Shown: positions 1-7,058 of the stretch, piece after piece
Numbering within the stretch: position 1 is the stretch's first letter
Layout of the letters: each line of letters starts with the position of its first letter
Source of the DNA: Thermoplasmatales archaeon UBA509
GTDB lineage: Archaea; Thermoplasmatota; Thermoplasmata; Thermoplasmatales; Thermoplasmataceae
DNA length: 19,451 nt
Reading direction: 5' to 3'
Assembly: GCA_002498845.1 (NCBI GenBank)
Contig: DAJC01000013.1
Location: forward strand, 1 to 19,451
Translations under genes and position numbers: made by a program
The notes under the pieces: model-generated
Told to the model about the DNA's origin: nothing
The model's input: the letters and a program-made list of their open reading frames with translations, nothing else
The model's database searches: none

Positions 1-1
1 A

Positions 2-235
2 TTCAGCCTGCTTCCCCTGACAATTTTTTACATAACAGACAGACTGCAGAAAGCAATATGGCCGTCATTCACCCTTTCGGGCCAGACTGAATTTTCAATC
101 GTTGCATGGCTCGTGATGCTCCCTGTCATGTGGTATGCCACCCATCAGGCACTGAATCATCTGGCTTTTGTTCAGGGAGGCGTTCTTACTTCACGTAAAG
201 GTGTCAGGTCAGCAGTAAAGGATCCGGAAGATTAG
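2..235 (+). CDS. C-terminal end of an unrecognised membrane protein (partial)
   Basis: An open frame enters from the left edge and ends at a TAG at 233-235, giving 77 residues with no start in the window. It contains a hydrophobic stretch near its beginning (SLLPLTIFYI) and a second around residues 32-48 (FSIVAWLVMLPVMWYA). A polar, basic tail follows and ends in DPED. This fits the last two membrane segments of a polytopic protein with a cytoplasmic tail. I do not recognise the family. It converges on the copper ATPase gene, with 9 bases between the two stop codons, so it belongs to a separate transcription unit. The frame is supported mainly by the hydrophobic pattern and the clean stop before the next gene. 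Confidence 0.6.
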   Translation, partial: FSLLPLTIFYITDRLQKAIWPSFTLSGQTEFSIVAWLVMLPVMWYATHQALNHLAFVQGGVLTSRKGVRSAVKDPED

Positions 236-244
236 GAGTCCCCA

Positions 245-2305
245 TCACGCTTTGGAAGCCACAACTGATCTTACTGAACTGCCAAGGGAAGTGATCCTGA
301 AGGACCGCTTCAGCATGAGGGAATTCAGAACCACACTTGTTGAGCTGAGCCCCATTGCAAGCGCAGAGAGCATTGGCAGGAAGGAATAGATGCCGAGTCC
401 GAAGGCGGGCACAAGTATTCCGGCGGCAACGGGAATGAGAATGGTATTATATCCTATGGCCCACCCAATATTCTGCCTGATCTTCCTCATGGAGAGCCTT
501 GCCATGACCATTGCTTCCGCGACAAGGGTTAGATCATCCCTGGCGAGAATCAGGTCGCCTGCGTCCATGGCTATGTCTGAGGCATTTGACACTGCAATGC
601 CGGCATCGGAAGTTTCCATGACAACCGCATCATTTATGCCATCGCCCACAAATGCCACAAACTCCCCTTTTTCCTGGTAGCCCTGTATGATGGCAGCCTT
701 CTCCTCCGGGGTGCATTCGCCCTCGTAGATATCAATGCCTGTGCTTCCTGCAACCGATTCAACAGCATCCCTTCTGTCTCCTGATACCATGGCAACCTTC
801 ATTCCCATTTCATGGAGTTTCGCCACAACACCAGGCATTTCAGGGCGAATTTTATATTCCATGAAAATGGTGCCAGCAGACACACCATCAACTGACATTG
901 AGACGGCGGATCCTGTGGTCTCTCTGGACCTTTCCATGATGATCGTGTGACCTCCAACACTTCCCTGAATCCCGGTTCCAGGTTTCTCAGAAACATCCGA
1001 CGCTGCGGATTCCAATGTGCCATGTTCCCTGCAGTATCTTGCTATGGCTCTTGCTACAGGATGGTTTGAATGGGATTCAATTGCGTATGCATATGAGAGA
1101 AACTCGTCCATTTCCATATTGGTCTCAATCCTTGCAATTGAGGGCACAGATTCTGTGACAGTTCCTGTCTTATCAAATACCACCATGGTTGTTCTGGCCA
1201 GCCTGTCAAGGACACTGGTATTCTTGAACAGAATACCTTTTGATGATGCCGTTGACGAAGTGATGAGCATGACTATTGGTGCAGCAAGCCCTATGGCACA
1301 TGGGCATGCGATTACGACAACCGAAACAAAGGCAAGGACAGGAATGGAAATGTCCAGGCCTGTGCCACGCAGTATCATCGCCCATGTGATGGCAGAGATT
1401 GCAGCAGAAATCAGTACAACTGGAACAAAGTACGTAGAGAAAATGTCCGCAACTCTCTGTATCTTGGCACGGCCTGAGGACGCTGCCTGAAGCATTTCAT
1501 AGATTCTGGATATGGTGGAATCCTGCCCTGCCTTTTCAACAAGAACTGTAATGGCACCGTTCATGTTTTTCATGCCGGATATTACATGGTCGCCAGGCTT
1601 TACAGTTAACGGCTCCTGCTCTCCCGTTATGGCGGATGGGTCAACATCGCCCGTTCCATCATCCACGGTGCCGTCGGCAAGAATGACTTCTCCAGCGCGG
1701 ATGCTTATTCTGTCCCCGGCCTTCACCTGATCGGCAGGTATGTTCTTCACACCGCTATACGTGACAAGATGTGCTGTTTTAGGCATTATCTCCAGCAGTC
1801 TGGATGCAGCATCACCTGCAGACTTCTTTGTTACTGATTCGATGAAGCTTCCCGTGAGAATAAGCGTGATTATGAACGACGACGCATCGAAATAGACGCC
1901 TGATCCGGGAATGGCATTCCTGAAAAATGTTATGAATAAGGAGAAGAAGAATGCAGTGAGTGTTCCCAGGGATATCAGTATGTCCATATTCCCCATCCTG
2001 TTCTTTAAGGCCTGGTAGGCTCCACTGTAAAAACCAAGCCCTGCATAAAACTGCACCGGAAGGGCAAGAGCAAGAAGCACGTAGTCCTTTGCTGGAAAAT
2101 GCGTTAAATATGTCAGCAGGAGGACTGGAAGAGAGAAAAGCCATGCCACAATAAGGCGCACTTTCAACCTCTTTACCTGGTCTTCCGGAGACATGAATTT
2201 TTCCATGCAATCTCTGGAACAGAAGTAATAGGTCTTGCCATTTTTTTCCATCTTCAGGGTCGAATTGTCCGGCACAAACATGCCGCAAACAGGATCAGTG
2301 GGCAC
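245..2305 (-). CDS. copA: Copper-translocating P1B-type ATPase with N-terminal YHS domain
   Basis: This membrane pump uses ATP to export Cu(I) (P1B-1 type) from the cytoplasm. Residues 1-40 are a YHS/TRASH-type metal-binding domain (DPVCGM at 4-9, GKTYYFC ending at Cys29, Cys33) in place of the usual HMA domain. Visible core motifs are TGE at 227-229, the membrane CPC at 334-336, the phosphorylation site DKTGT at 378-382, the HP of the nucleotide domain at 415-416 and GDGIND at 554-559. The TM7 Tyr-Asn (619-620) and TM8 M-x-x-S-S (651-655) pattern points to Cu(I) rather than the CPH/CopB type. The residue after TGE is Gln, where Ser or Pro is usual. The start is a GTG with an in-frame TGA directly before it, so no longer protein is possible. 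The length (686) is normal for the family without HMA repeats. It is divergent from the TRASH regulator, which probably controls it. Confidence 0.95.
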   Translation of the reverse strand: MPTDPVCGMFVPDNSTLKMEKNGKTYYFCSRDCMEKFMSPEDQVKRLKVRLIVAWLFSLPVLLLTYLTHFPAKDYVLLALALPVQFYAGLGFYSGAYQALKNRMGNMDILISLGTLTAFFFSLFITFFRNAIPGSGVYFDASSFIITLILTGSFIESVTKKSAGDAASRLLEIMPKTAHLVTYSGVKNIPADQVKAGDRISIRAGEVILADGTVDDGTGDVDPSAITGEQEPLTVKPGDHVISGMKNMNGAITVLVEKAGQDSTISRIYEMLQAASSGRAKIQRVADIFSTYFVPVVLISAAISAITWAMILRGTGLDISIPVLAFVSVVVIACPCAIGLAAPIVMLITSSTASSKGILFKNTSVLDRLARTTMVVFDKTGTVTESVPSIARIETNMEMDEFLSYAYAIESHSNHPVARAIARYCREHGTLESAASDVSEKPGTGIQGSVGGHTIIMERSRETTGSAVSMSVDGVSAGTIFMEYKIRPEMPGVVAKLHEMGMKVAMVSGDRRDAVESVAGSTGIDIYEGECTPEEKAAIIQGYQEKGEFVAFVGDGINDAVVMETSDAGIAVSNASDIAMDAGDLILARDDLTLVAEAMVMARLSMRKIRQNIGWAIGYNTILIPVAAGILVPAFGLGIYSFLPMLSALAMGLSSTSVVLNSLMLKRSFRITSLGSSVRSVVASKA

Positions 2306-2406
2306 TCATACCACTTCCATTATGCATTTCATGGTTACGTATGGTGGTATAATTCATAATCTGTTTTGAAACACAATGTATAATATTACCTGTAAAATAT
2401 AACAAT
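2306..2406. promoter_or_regulatory. Divergent copA/copT control region with inverted repeat
   Basis: This 101-bp gap separates the ATPase start (minus) from the regulator start (plus). The regulator has a clear TATA element, TATAATATT, at 2379-2387, centred 24 nt before its ATG, which implies a leaderless or near-leaderless message. A 7-bp inverted repeat, ATACCAC at 2308-2314 and GTGGTAT at 2344-2350, flanks the ATPase side and lies where a repressor or activator of copA could bind. That role is inferred. No equally good TATA box for copA was found, although A/T-rich stretches occur at 2320-2325 and 2348-2360. Confidence 0.55.
2379..2387 (+). promoter_or_regulatory. TATA box of the TRASH regulator gene
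   Basis: TATAATATT centred 24 nt before ATG 2407 is the best TATA match in the divergent region. Its spacing predicts that transcription begins at or within a few bases of the start codon. Confidence 0.55.
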
Positions 2407-2937
2407 ATGCAAAAGCAATCCAGGGAACTTGAACAGCGGGTGCTCATGATGCTGAAGGAGGATTCCAGGAAGAGCGTTGTTGATATTGCAGCGGAACTGG
2501 GAATCAGCAGGATCACCGCCCGGAAGATCATCGATGGCATGGTGGAATCCCGGGAGATCACCAGGTTCACTGTGGAATCAAGCAGTGACCAGAATGATCT
2601 CGCCCTGATCCACGTGAGAAGCGGAACCGTGATTCCCCATGATCTGGTACTGGAAGAATTCGATCTGATTGACGGAACATCACTGGTACTGGTTTATCTG
2701 GAAAAAATAGCTTCTGTGAAGGATCCAGGGATAATTGATGTACAGATTGTATCCCACAGGAAAAATGGAAGCCCTGTGCCCAGGTACCCATCCCTGCACT
2801 GCGATTACTGTGATGCAGAGATCAGGGGAACGCCAATTTCCGTGAAAAGCAACCGGAAAACTTACTATGTCTGCTGCCCGAACTGCGAACGTGACATGAA
2901 GAGAAGGCTGGAAAGCATTGAACGCACACAGCAATGA
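2407..2937 (+). CDS. copT: Winged-helix regulator with C-terminal TRASH metal-sensing domain (CopT/CopR-like)
   Basis: This is a probable copper-responsive transcription regulator of 176 residues. Residues about 9-55 form an Lrp/AsnC-like winged helix (recognition region ISRITARKIIDGMVE). Residues about 60-115 are a hydrophobic linker domain. Residues about 130-172 are a TRASH domain with Cys132-x2-Cys135 and Cys156-Cys157-x2-Cys160 around KTYYVCC. In Sulfolobus the same arrangement (CopT/CopR) senses copper and controls the copper ATPase, and here the gene is divergent from such an ATPase. ATG 2407 fits a TATA box centred 24 nt upstream. Whether it activates or represses cannot be read from sequence. 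Silver, cadmium or mercury are possible alternative ligands. Confidence 0.88.
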   Translation: MQKQSRELEQRVLMMLKEDSRKSVVDIAAELGISRITARKIIDGMVESREITRFTVESSSDQNDLALIHVRSGTVIPHDLVLEEFDLIDGTSLVLVYLEKIASVKDPGIIDVQIVSHRKNGSPVPRYPSLHCDYCDAEIRGTPISVKSNRKTYYVCCPNCERDMKRRLESIERTQQ

Positions 2938-3027
2938 AATGTATGAATGGAATTAGAAAAGAATATGGAGAAATATGATTCTTCAATCTATTTGAAGCTG
3001 CATGGAAAACATTTTCAGCGTGCAGCC

Positions 3028-3046
3028 AGAATCATCGAATGATTCT
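3028..3046. repeat. 8-bp inverted repeat between convergent regulator and YHS genes
   Basis: AGAATCAT (3028-3035), a CGA loop and ATGATTCT (3039-3046) form a perfect 8-bp hairpin. It touches the last base of the TGA stop of the small YHS gene and lies in the only gap between that gene and the converging regulator gene. No T-run follows on either strand, so a transcription-ending or message-stabilising role is a guess. Confidence 0.4.
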
Positions 3047-3186
3047 CATCTTGTGTATTTCAATGGATTCTTTTCAAAGGTCTCCTTGCACGTCTCATTG
3101 CAGAAATAGTAGGTCTTACCCTTGTAGGATGTCTTCAGTGGCGTGTCTTCCTTCACTTTCATTCCGCAAACAGGATCTATTGCCAT
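3046..3186 (-). CDS. Small stand-alone YHS-domain protein, putative copper-binding chaperone
   Basis: This is a 46-residue protein beginning MAIDPVCGMKV and continuing with GKTYYFC-x3-C, which makes it essentially one YHS/TRASH-like domain. Its Cys pattern (Cys7, Cys29, Cys33, counted from ATG 3186) matches the N-terminal domain of the adjacent copper ATPase almost position for position. The family binds transition metals. By analogy with CopM, the small TRASH protein encoded with CopT and CopA in Sulfolobus, it may carry Cu(I) to the pump or buffer it, but that role is inferred. An A/T-rich element, GAAATAAAGG (3203-3212 on the minus strand), lies about 22 nt before the ATG, consistent with a leaderless message. 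It converges on the regulator gene and is short enough to be skipped by automatic gene callers. Confidence 0.85.
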   Translation of the reverse strand: MAIDPVCGMKVKEDTPLKTSYKGKTYYFCNETCKETFEKNPLKYTR

Positions 3187-3477
3187 AAATGCTTATTGCG
3201 CCCCTTTATTTCAAATGCGCGTTGAAGTTATGCAAACTGAAACGGACTCGTGTATACAGAATGTTATTGCGTTCTCGCAGCCATCTTTCCCAGTCTTTGC
3301 ACTGAGGGACGCGCCGATGGGTGCAGGAGACTGTTTTTGAGGTTTTGAAGCAAAGCCCCTGTGACAGTGCATACTGCAAAACATAATGATAAAAGCAAAG
3401 CAGATTGATGCTTGGATAAAATGATGTGGCGCAATGAACTCCAAAATGTTTAGGTATCCCTGTGGCAATCATATCAT
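3187..3477. other. Intergenic stretch without a convincing gene
   Basis: This 291-bp stretch separates the YHS gene (minus) from the DUF488 gene (plus). It contains the YHS promoter at its left end (3203-3212). Open frames on the minus strand here run into the DUF488 start, are rich in Cys and His without any pattern, and look non-coding. I see no RNA gene or repeat. Confidence 0.5.
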
Positions 3478-3831
3478 ATGAAACCCAATATCGCACTAAA
3501 GCGCGTCTATGAAAGCGTTGGAGACGATGGCTTCAGGGTGCTTGTTGAACGGCTCTGGCCAAGGGGCATATCCAGGGAAAAGGCCCATGTGGACTACTGG
3601 GCCAGAGAAATTGCGCCCAGTACTGAACTGAGACGCTGGTACTCCCATGATCCGGATAAGTGGGTTGAATTCAGAGGGAGATACATGGAGGAGTTAAGGT
3701 CAAACCATAAACTTGCGGAATTCAAGGATGCTGTACTCAGCCATCCCATGGTTACATTCCTCTTTGCATCAAGGGAAACGGAGAAGAACAGTGCAAGCGT
3801 CCTGAGGGAGTTCATCCTTCAGGATATGTGA
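3478..3831 (+). CDS. DUF488 (YeaO-like) family protein
   Basis: This small soluble protein of 117 residues belongs to the DUF488 family, recognised by the N-terminal ALKRVYE, then VLVERLWPRGISREKA and the WAREIAPSTELRRWY-x2-DP block. The length is normal for the short YeaO-like branch, which spans about 110-125 residues. The biochemical function of this family is not established. The gene stands alone on the plus strand between the copper module and the convergent NAD-salvage operon, with 16 bases between its stop and that of the phosphoribosyltransferase. I chose ATG 3478 because the conserved region begins within ten residues and no in-frame upstream start looks better. It may respond to stress or metals, but only its position suggests this. 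Confidence 0.9.
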   Translation: MKPNIALKRVYESVGDDGFRVLVERLWPRGISREKAHVDYWAREIAPSTELRRWYSHDPDKWVEFRGRYMEELRSNHKLAEFKDAVLSHPMVTFLFASRETEKNSASVLREFILQDM

Positions 3832-3847
3832 TTAATCCAGGGAAGAT

Positions 3848-5026
3848 CTATAGCACCGGCACTTTCTCCAGCTTCTCAAGTTCCTCAAGTGTGCGCTTTC
3901 TTATCTGCGAAGGTGATGGATATTTTCCCACGGGTTCGCCGGATTTCAGGTACTGTTGCATGACCGGGGTCATATTGCCTCCGCACTGGCAGGTCTTAAC
4001 ATCCTGGCCAAATGGCACAACAAGGGTGCTGTAGCAGCGTTCGCATCTGAGCACCTGCTTGGCACCGGAGAACTTTCCCCTCTTGGTGAGCGGCTCTCCG
4101 TTCACCTCCACTATGTCCATTGCAAAATCGAAGGGCCTGGCAGAAGAGATGGATGTGCCTATGCCGAATGCGGAAACACCTGCTTCCTTAAGTTCCCTGA
4201 GATTCTCCAGCCTGAGGCCTCCGCTGGCCATTATCTTGACATGCCCATATCCCCTGAGGTCAAGCTCCCACCTGATCTCACGTATTAGTGCGGCAAAATT
4301 GCCCCTCCTTGATGACGGTGTGTCAACCCTGATGAAATCCAGGTCTGGTATTGTGGACGCAGCCTCAATGGCAGCAAACTTCTCGTCCATGAATGTGTCT
4401 ATGAGCACTGTTTTTTTGCCGGGTGCAGCCGATTTTACTGTGAGGTCCCATGCCTTTCTGTCTCCCATGAGCAGTGCAAGGGCATGCGGCATTGTGCCAA
4501 CTGGATCTGTCCCGGTGACCCTGCCGCCAAGTATTCCGGAAACCCCATCCGCACCACCAATGTATGCGGATCTGTCAATCATGGGCGATATTGCAGGATG
4601 CATCCTCCTTATGCCGAAGGAAAAGAATGGAGTGTCGCCCAGTTCCTTCCTGATCTTTGCGGAGTAGGTTGAAATGCCTGACGCCTGGCAGATGAAGCCA
4701 AGTATGGCAGTCTCCAGGTTCCCGAAGCTTGAGTATGGGCCTTCCACTCTCAGGAACGGTACAGGTGTTCCAGTGGAATCACGGGGTGGCACTATTGTCC
4801 CCTCAGGTATGGCGTAAACATCAAGACCCTTGCCCCTGAGAAGATGAATTACCTCATCAAGCCCAGAGAAGTTCACCCAGGTGTCAAGGGGCCCCGATAC
4901 AGTTACCTCTGCCTTCACGCGGTCGCCGGCTTCCGATCCTGATGCGCTCAGGCTTCTCTGAAAATACACGTCTGAGGCCAGTCCTTCCGAAATTTCTTTC
5001 TCCGATGCAATATTGTAGCCTGTCAT
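3848..5026 (-). CDS. pncB: Nicotinate phosphoribosyltransferase
   Basis: This enzyme joins nicotinate to phosphoribosyl pyrophosphate to make nicotinate mononucleotide, the committed step of NAD salvage. Recognisable segments are [11 protein letters not shown] near the N-terminus, the [14 protein letters not shown] block, the [20 protein letters not shown] barrel strands and the phosphate-binding IMASGGL. The C-terminus carries a zinc-knuckle, C-x2-C (328/331) and C-x-C (346/348), as in the structurally known Thermoplasma acidophilum enzyme. I chose ATG 5026 (392 residues), which begins [12 protein letters not shown]. It lies 8 bp after the nicotinamidase stop and is preceded by AAAGG at 5030-5034. 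A start at 5059 would add 11 unconserved residues and overlap that gene. It is the last gene of a three-gene minus-strand operon. Confidence 0.95.
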   Translation of the reverse strand: MTGYNIASEKEISEGLASDVYFQRSLSASGSEAGDRVKAEVTVSGPLDTWVNFSGLDEVIHLLRGKGLDVYAIPEGTIVPPRDSTGTPVPFLRVEGPYSSFGNLETAILGFICQASGISTYSAKIRKELGDTPFFSFGIRRMHPAISPMIDRSAYIGGADGVSGILGGRVTGTDPVGTMPHALALLMGDRKAWDLTVKSAAPGKKTVLIDTFMDEKFAAIEAASTIPDLDFIRVDTPSSRRGNFAALIREIRWELDLRGYGHVKIMASGGLRLENLRELKEAGVSAFGIGTSISSARPFDFAMDIVEVNGEPLTKRGKFSGAKQVLRCERCYSTLVVPFGQDVKTCQCGGNMTPVMQQYLKSGEPVGKYPSPSQIRKRTLEELEKLEKVPVL

Positions 5027-5029
5027 AAT

Positions 5030-5034
5030 CCTTT
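5030..5034 (-). promoter_or_regulatory. Ribosome binding site deciding the pncB start
   Basis: AAAGG on the minus strand sits 3 nt before ATG 5026 and abuts the TGA stop of the upstream nicotinamidase gene. It favours 5026 over the overlapping ATG at 5059 as the start and suggests translational coupling. Confidence 0.45.
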
Positions 5035-5564
5035 CACAGTTCCTTTTGAAATTCATCACTTGTTGTTATTCTGAAGCCATAGTTCCGGGATATAAATTCC
5101 ATGGCATCCTCATGGTGCTTTTCGTCAATGGCAGTGCAGAGGTCGGCAAGCACCACGGCGCCATAGTTGTTGAAAAACGCACCGGAGCAGGTGTGCAGCA
5201 CACATATGTCTGTGCTTATCCCGAATATTACAAGATCCGTGACATGTCTTGCCCTGAGGTATCCATCAAGATCTGTCTGGAAGAATGCATCATAATGGCG
5301 CTTTGTGATCCTGTACCCGCTGATGGCCTCAAGTGCCGGATAGAGGCGGGAGCCAGAGGTGCCCGCAAGACAATGTTCGCCCCATACGGCGAATTCAGGA
5401 TCATCCTTAACATGTGTGTCCAGTGTGAATATCACCTCTGATCCGGCGGGAAGGCTTGAAAGAAAGCGCGCTGCCCGGTTTGCCACGTCAACAGCCCTCT
5501 GGGACCCGAATTTCCCCGTGACAAAATCATTCACAAGGTCCACCGCAACATATGCACGCTTCAC
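5034..5564 (-). CDS. pncA: Nicotinamidase / isochorismatase-family hydrolase
   Basis: This cytoplasmic cysteine hydrolase most likely deamidates nicotinamide to nicotinate, which feeds the phosphoribosyltransferase encoded next. The 176-residue chain shows the family triad: Asp9 in VAVDLVNDF, Lys88 in ITKRHYDAF and Cys121 in FGISTDICV. Asp49, His51 and His64 are placed as metal ligands, as in archaeal nicotinamidases. The start is GTG 5564, which overlaps the stop of cysS as GTGA. It is preceded by the strongest Shine-Dalgarno in the window, GGAGG at 5574-5578. The adjacent pncB makes nicotinamidase far more likely than another isochorismatase-like activity. Confidence 0.92.
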   Translation of the reverse strand: MKRAYVAVDLVNDFVTGKFGSQRAVDVANRAARFLSSLPAGSEVIFTLDTHVKDDPEFAVWGEHCLAGTSGSRLYPALEAISGYRITKRHYDAFFQTDLDGYLRARHVTDLVIFGISTDICVLHTCSGAFFNNYGAVVLADLCTAIDEKHHEDAMEFISRNYGFRITTSDEFQKEL

Positions 5565-6949
5565 AAATCATCCCCTCCTTCTTCAGAATTCACCCACCAT
5601 GCTGTGTCACTGCCGTTATCCTCTATGTACACTCCCATTTCCAGCAGCCTGCTCCTTATGGAATCTGCCAGCTGGTACTGCTTTATTGCTCTGAGTTCTT
5701 TCCTTATATTGAGGAGAAGCTCCACAGTTCCGGAAACTGTCGCATCAGAAGAGCCCCTCCTGATGATTCCTGCAAATGAATCCACCCATTTCAGGACGCT
5801 GTATGCCTGATTGAGCTCGTCTTTCCCAAGATGTTCAAGATCTGCGTTCCAGGACCCAACAAGTTTAATGACATCGCGGAACAGACTGCGGAAATCCATG
5901 TTATCCTGAATTATTGAGTCCAGTGATGCAATGAGGTCATAGTCCTTCCTGTATTTCGCACGGTCTCCAAGTTTCAGGATTACCTTATTGTAAAGGATTG
6001 AGATCTGGCTTACATTCCTTCTGGCCTCCTGGAGCAGGGATTCGGAATAGTTCAGGGAACTGCTGAAGTTAGCGTTCAGAAGTGCGAATCGAAGGTCTTC
6101 TGCCCTGTATGACCTGAGAACCTCTCTTATGGTGATGAAGTTCTTCAGGGACTTGCTCATCTTCTCATCATTCACGTTTATCATTCCAGTGTGGATCCAG
6201 TAATTCACAAGGCGGTCTCTTCCGCTTATTGAACGTTCAATGGCGATCTCCGCGTCATGGTGCGGAAATATGAGGTCCATCCCCCCTCCGTGGATATCAT
6301 ACACCGGCCCGAAGTATCTGTCGGTTATGGCAGTGTCTTCAATGTGCCAGCCAGGCCTGCCCTTACCCCATGGTGATTCCCAGTATGGTTCTCCCGGCTT
6401 CATCTTCTTCCATATGGCAAAGTCCCGGGGATTTTTCTTGGTGGCGGAGCTATCGGAAGAAGGCAGCAGAGTGTCCGGATTCTGCCCCCATAGTTTTCCG
6501 TAATCCGGAAACTTTGATATGTCGAAGTACACGCCGTCATCTGTTTCATAAGCTATTCCCTTCTTTATCAGTATTGATATCTGGTTCAGAATCTCTGCAA
6601 TGTGGTCCGTTGCGTGTGCAAAGAAGTTAACGCTGTCCACCCTGAGCCCTGACATTATATTATGGAATTCTTCGGTGTAACGTCTGGAAATGACATCATA
6701 GCTGACGCCCTCAGCATTGGCGCGATCTATGATTTTGTCGTCAATGTCAGTTATGTTCTGCAGATAGAACACCCTGTACCCGGATGTTCTCAGGTATTTC
6801 ACAAAAGCATCGAAGAAGATGTACGTCCTGGCATGGCCTATGTGAAAATTGTCCTGTACAGTCGGTCCGCAGACAAACACCCTTATGACCCTATCCTCAG
6901 GGAGATCGAGAGCAACCCTGGCCCGGGCCATTGTATCATAAATCCTCAT
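5561..6949 (-). CDS. cysS: Cysteinyl-tRNA synthetase
   Basis: This class I synthetase charges tRNA-Cys. From ATG 6949 it has 462 residues, the normal length. HIGH is at 36-39 in FHIGHARTY and KMSKS at 263-267. The catalytic-core zinc ligands seen are Cys27 (VCGPT), His230 and Glu234 (FPHHDAEIA). The fourth ligand, a Cys in the bacterial motif GWHIEC, is replaced by Asp205 (GWHIEDTAI). I chose the start at 6949 (MRIYDT) because a TATA-like TTTTATTA at 6976-6983 lies 27-34 nt upstream. A longer frame from 6988 would contain its own promoter and adds 13 unconserved residues. It is the first gene of the cysS-pncA-pncB operon and overlaps pncA by 4 bases. Confidence 0.97.
   Translation of the reverse strand: MRIYDTMARARVALDLPEDRVIRVFVCGPTVQDNFHIGHARTYIFFDAFVKYLRTSGYRVFYLQNITDIDDKIIDRANAEGVSYDVISRRYTEEFHNIMSGLRVDSVNFFAHATDHIAEILNQISILIKKGIAYETDDGVYFDISKFPDYGKLWGQNPDTLLPSSDSSATKKNPRDFAIWKKMKPGEPYWESPWGKGRPGWHIEDTAITDRYFGPVYDIHGGGMDLIFPHHDAEIAIERSISGRDRLVNYWIHTGMINVNDEKMSKSLKNFITIREVLRSYRAEDLRFALLNANFSSSLNYSESLLQEARRNVSQISILYNKVILKLGDRAKYRKDYDLIASLDSIIQDNMDFRSLFRDVIKLVGSWNADLEHLGKDELNQAYSVLKWVDSFAGIIRRGSSDATVSGTVELLLNIRKELRAIKQYQLADSIRSRLLEMGVYIEDNGSDTAWWVNSEEGGDDL
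5572..5580 (-). promoter_or_regulatory. Strong Shine-Dalgarno for internal operon gene pncA
   Basis: AAGGAGGGG on the minus strand lies inside the last codons of cysS, about 9 nt before the GTG start at 5564. Its strength contrasts with the leaderless first genes of operons here and supports the GTG start. Confidence 0.7.
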
Positions 6950-6975
6950 CTGCCTGGAACCATATTGCACTGAGA

Positions 6976-6983
6976 TAATAAAA
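6976..6983 (-). promoter_or_regulatory. TATA box of the cysS-pncA-pncB operon
   Basis: TTTTATTA on the minus strand is centred about 30 nt before ATG 6949. This predicts a transcript starting only a few bases before that codon and argues against the more upstream ATG at 6988. Confidence 0.5.
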
Positions 6984-7026
6984 TTCACCCAGTGGGTAAC
7001 AGAGGGGCATTAAGCATGGAACATGG

Positions 7027-7036
7027 AAAATTAATA
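7027..7036 (+). promoter_or_regulatory. TATA box of the DMT transporter gene
   Basis: AAAATTAATA centred about 28 nt before ATG 7059 is consistent with a leaderless message. Confidence 0.45.
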
Positions 7037-7058
7037 GCAACTGCAGGTTTACATAGGG

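Noticed and set aside
1017..1490. Plus-strand frame of 157 residues opposite the copper ATPase
   Set aside because: It mirrors the conserved membrane region of the ATPase (including the CPC motif) and has no gene-like features of its own.
3206..3496. Minus-strand open frame of 96 residues between the YHS and DUF488 genes
   Set aside because: It runs antisense into the DUF488 start, has scattered Cys/His without a motif, and covers the YHS promoter. A second overlapping frame on the same strand looks no better.
4059..4667. Long plus-strand frame of 202 residues inside the pncB region
   Set aside because: It is antisense to a well-conserved nicotinate phosphoribosyltransferase, and its Ser/Pro/Met-rich composition is typical of a reverse-strand shadow.
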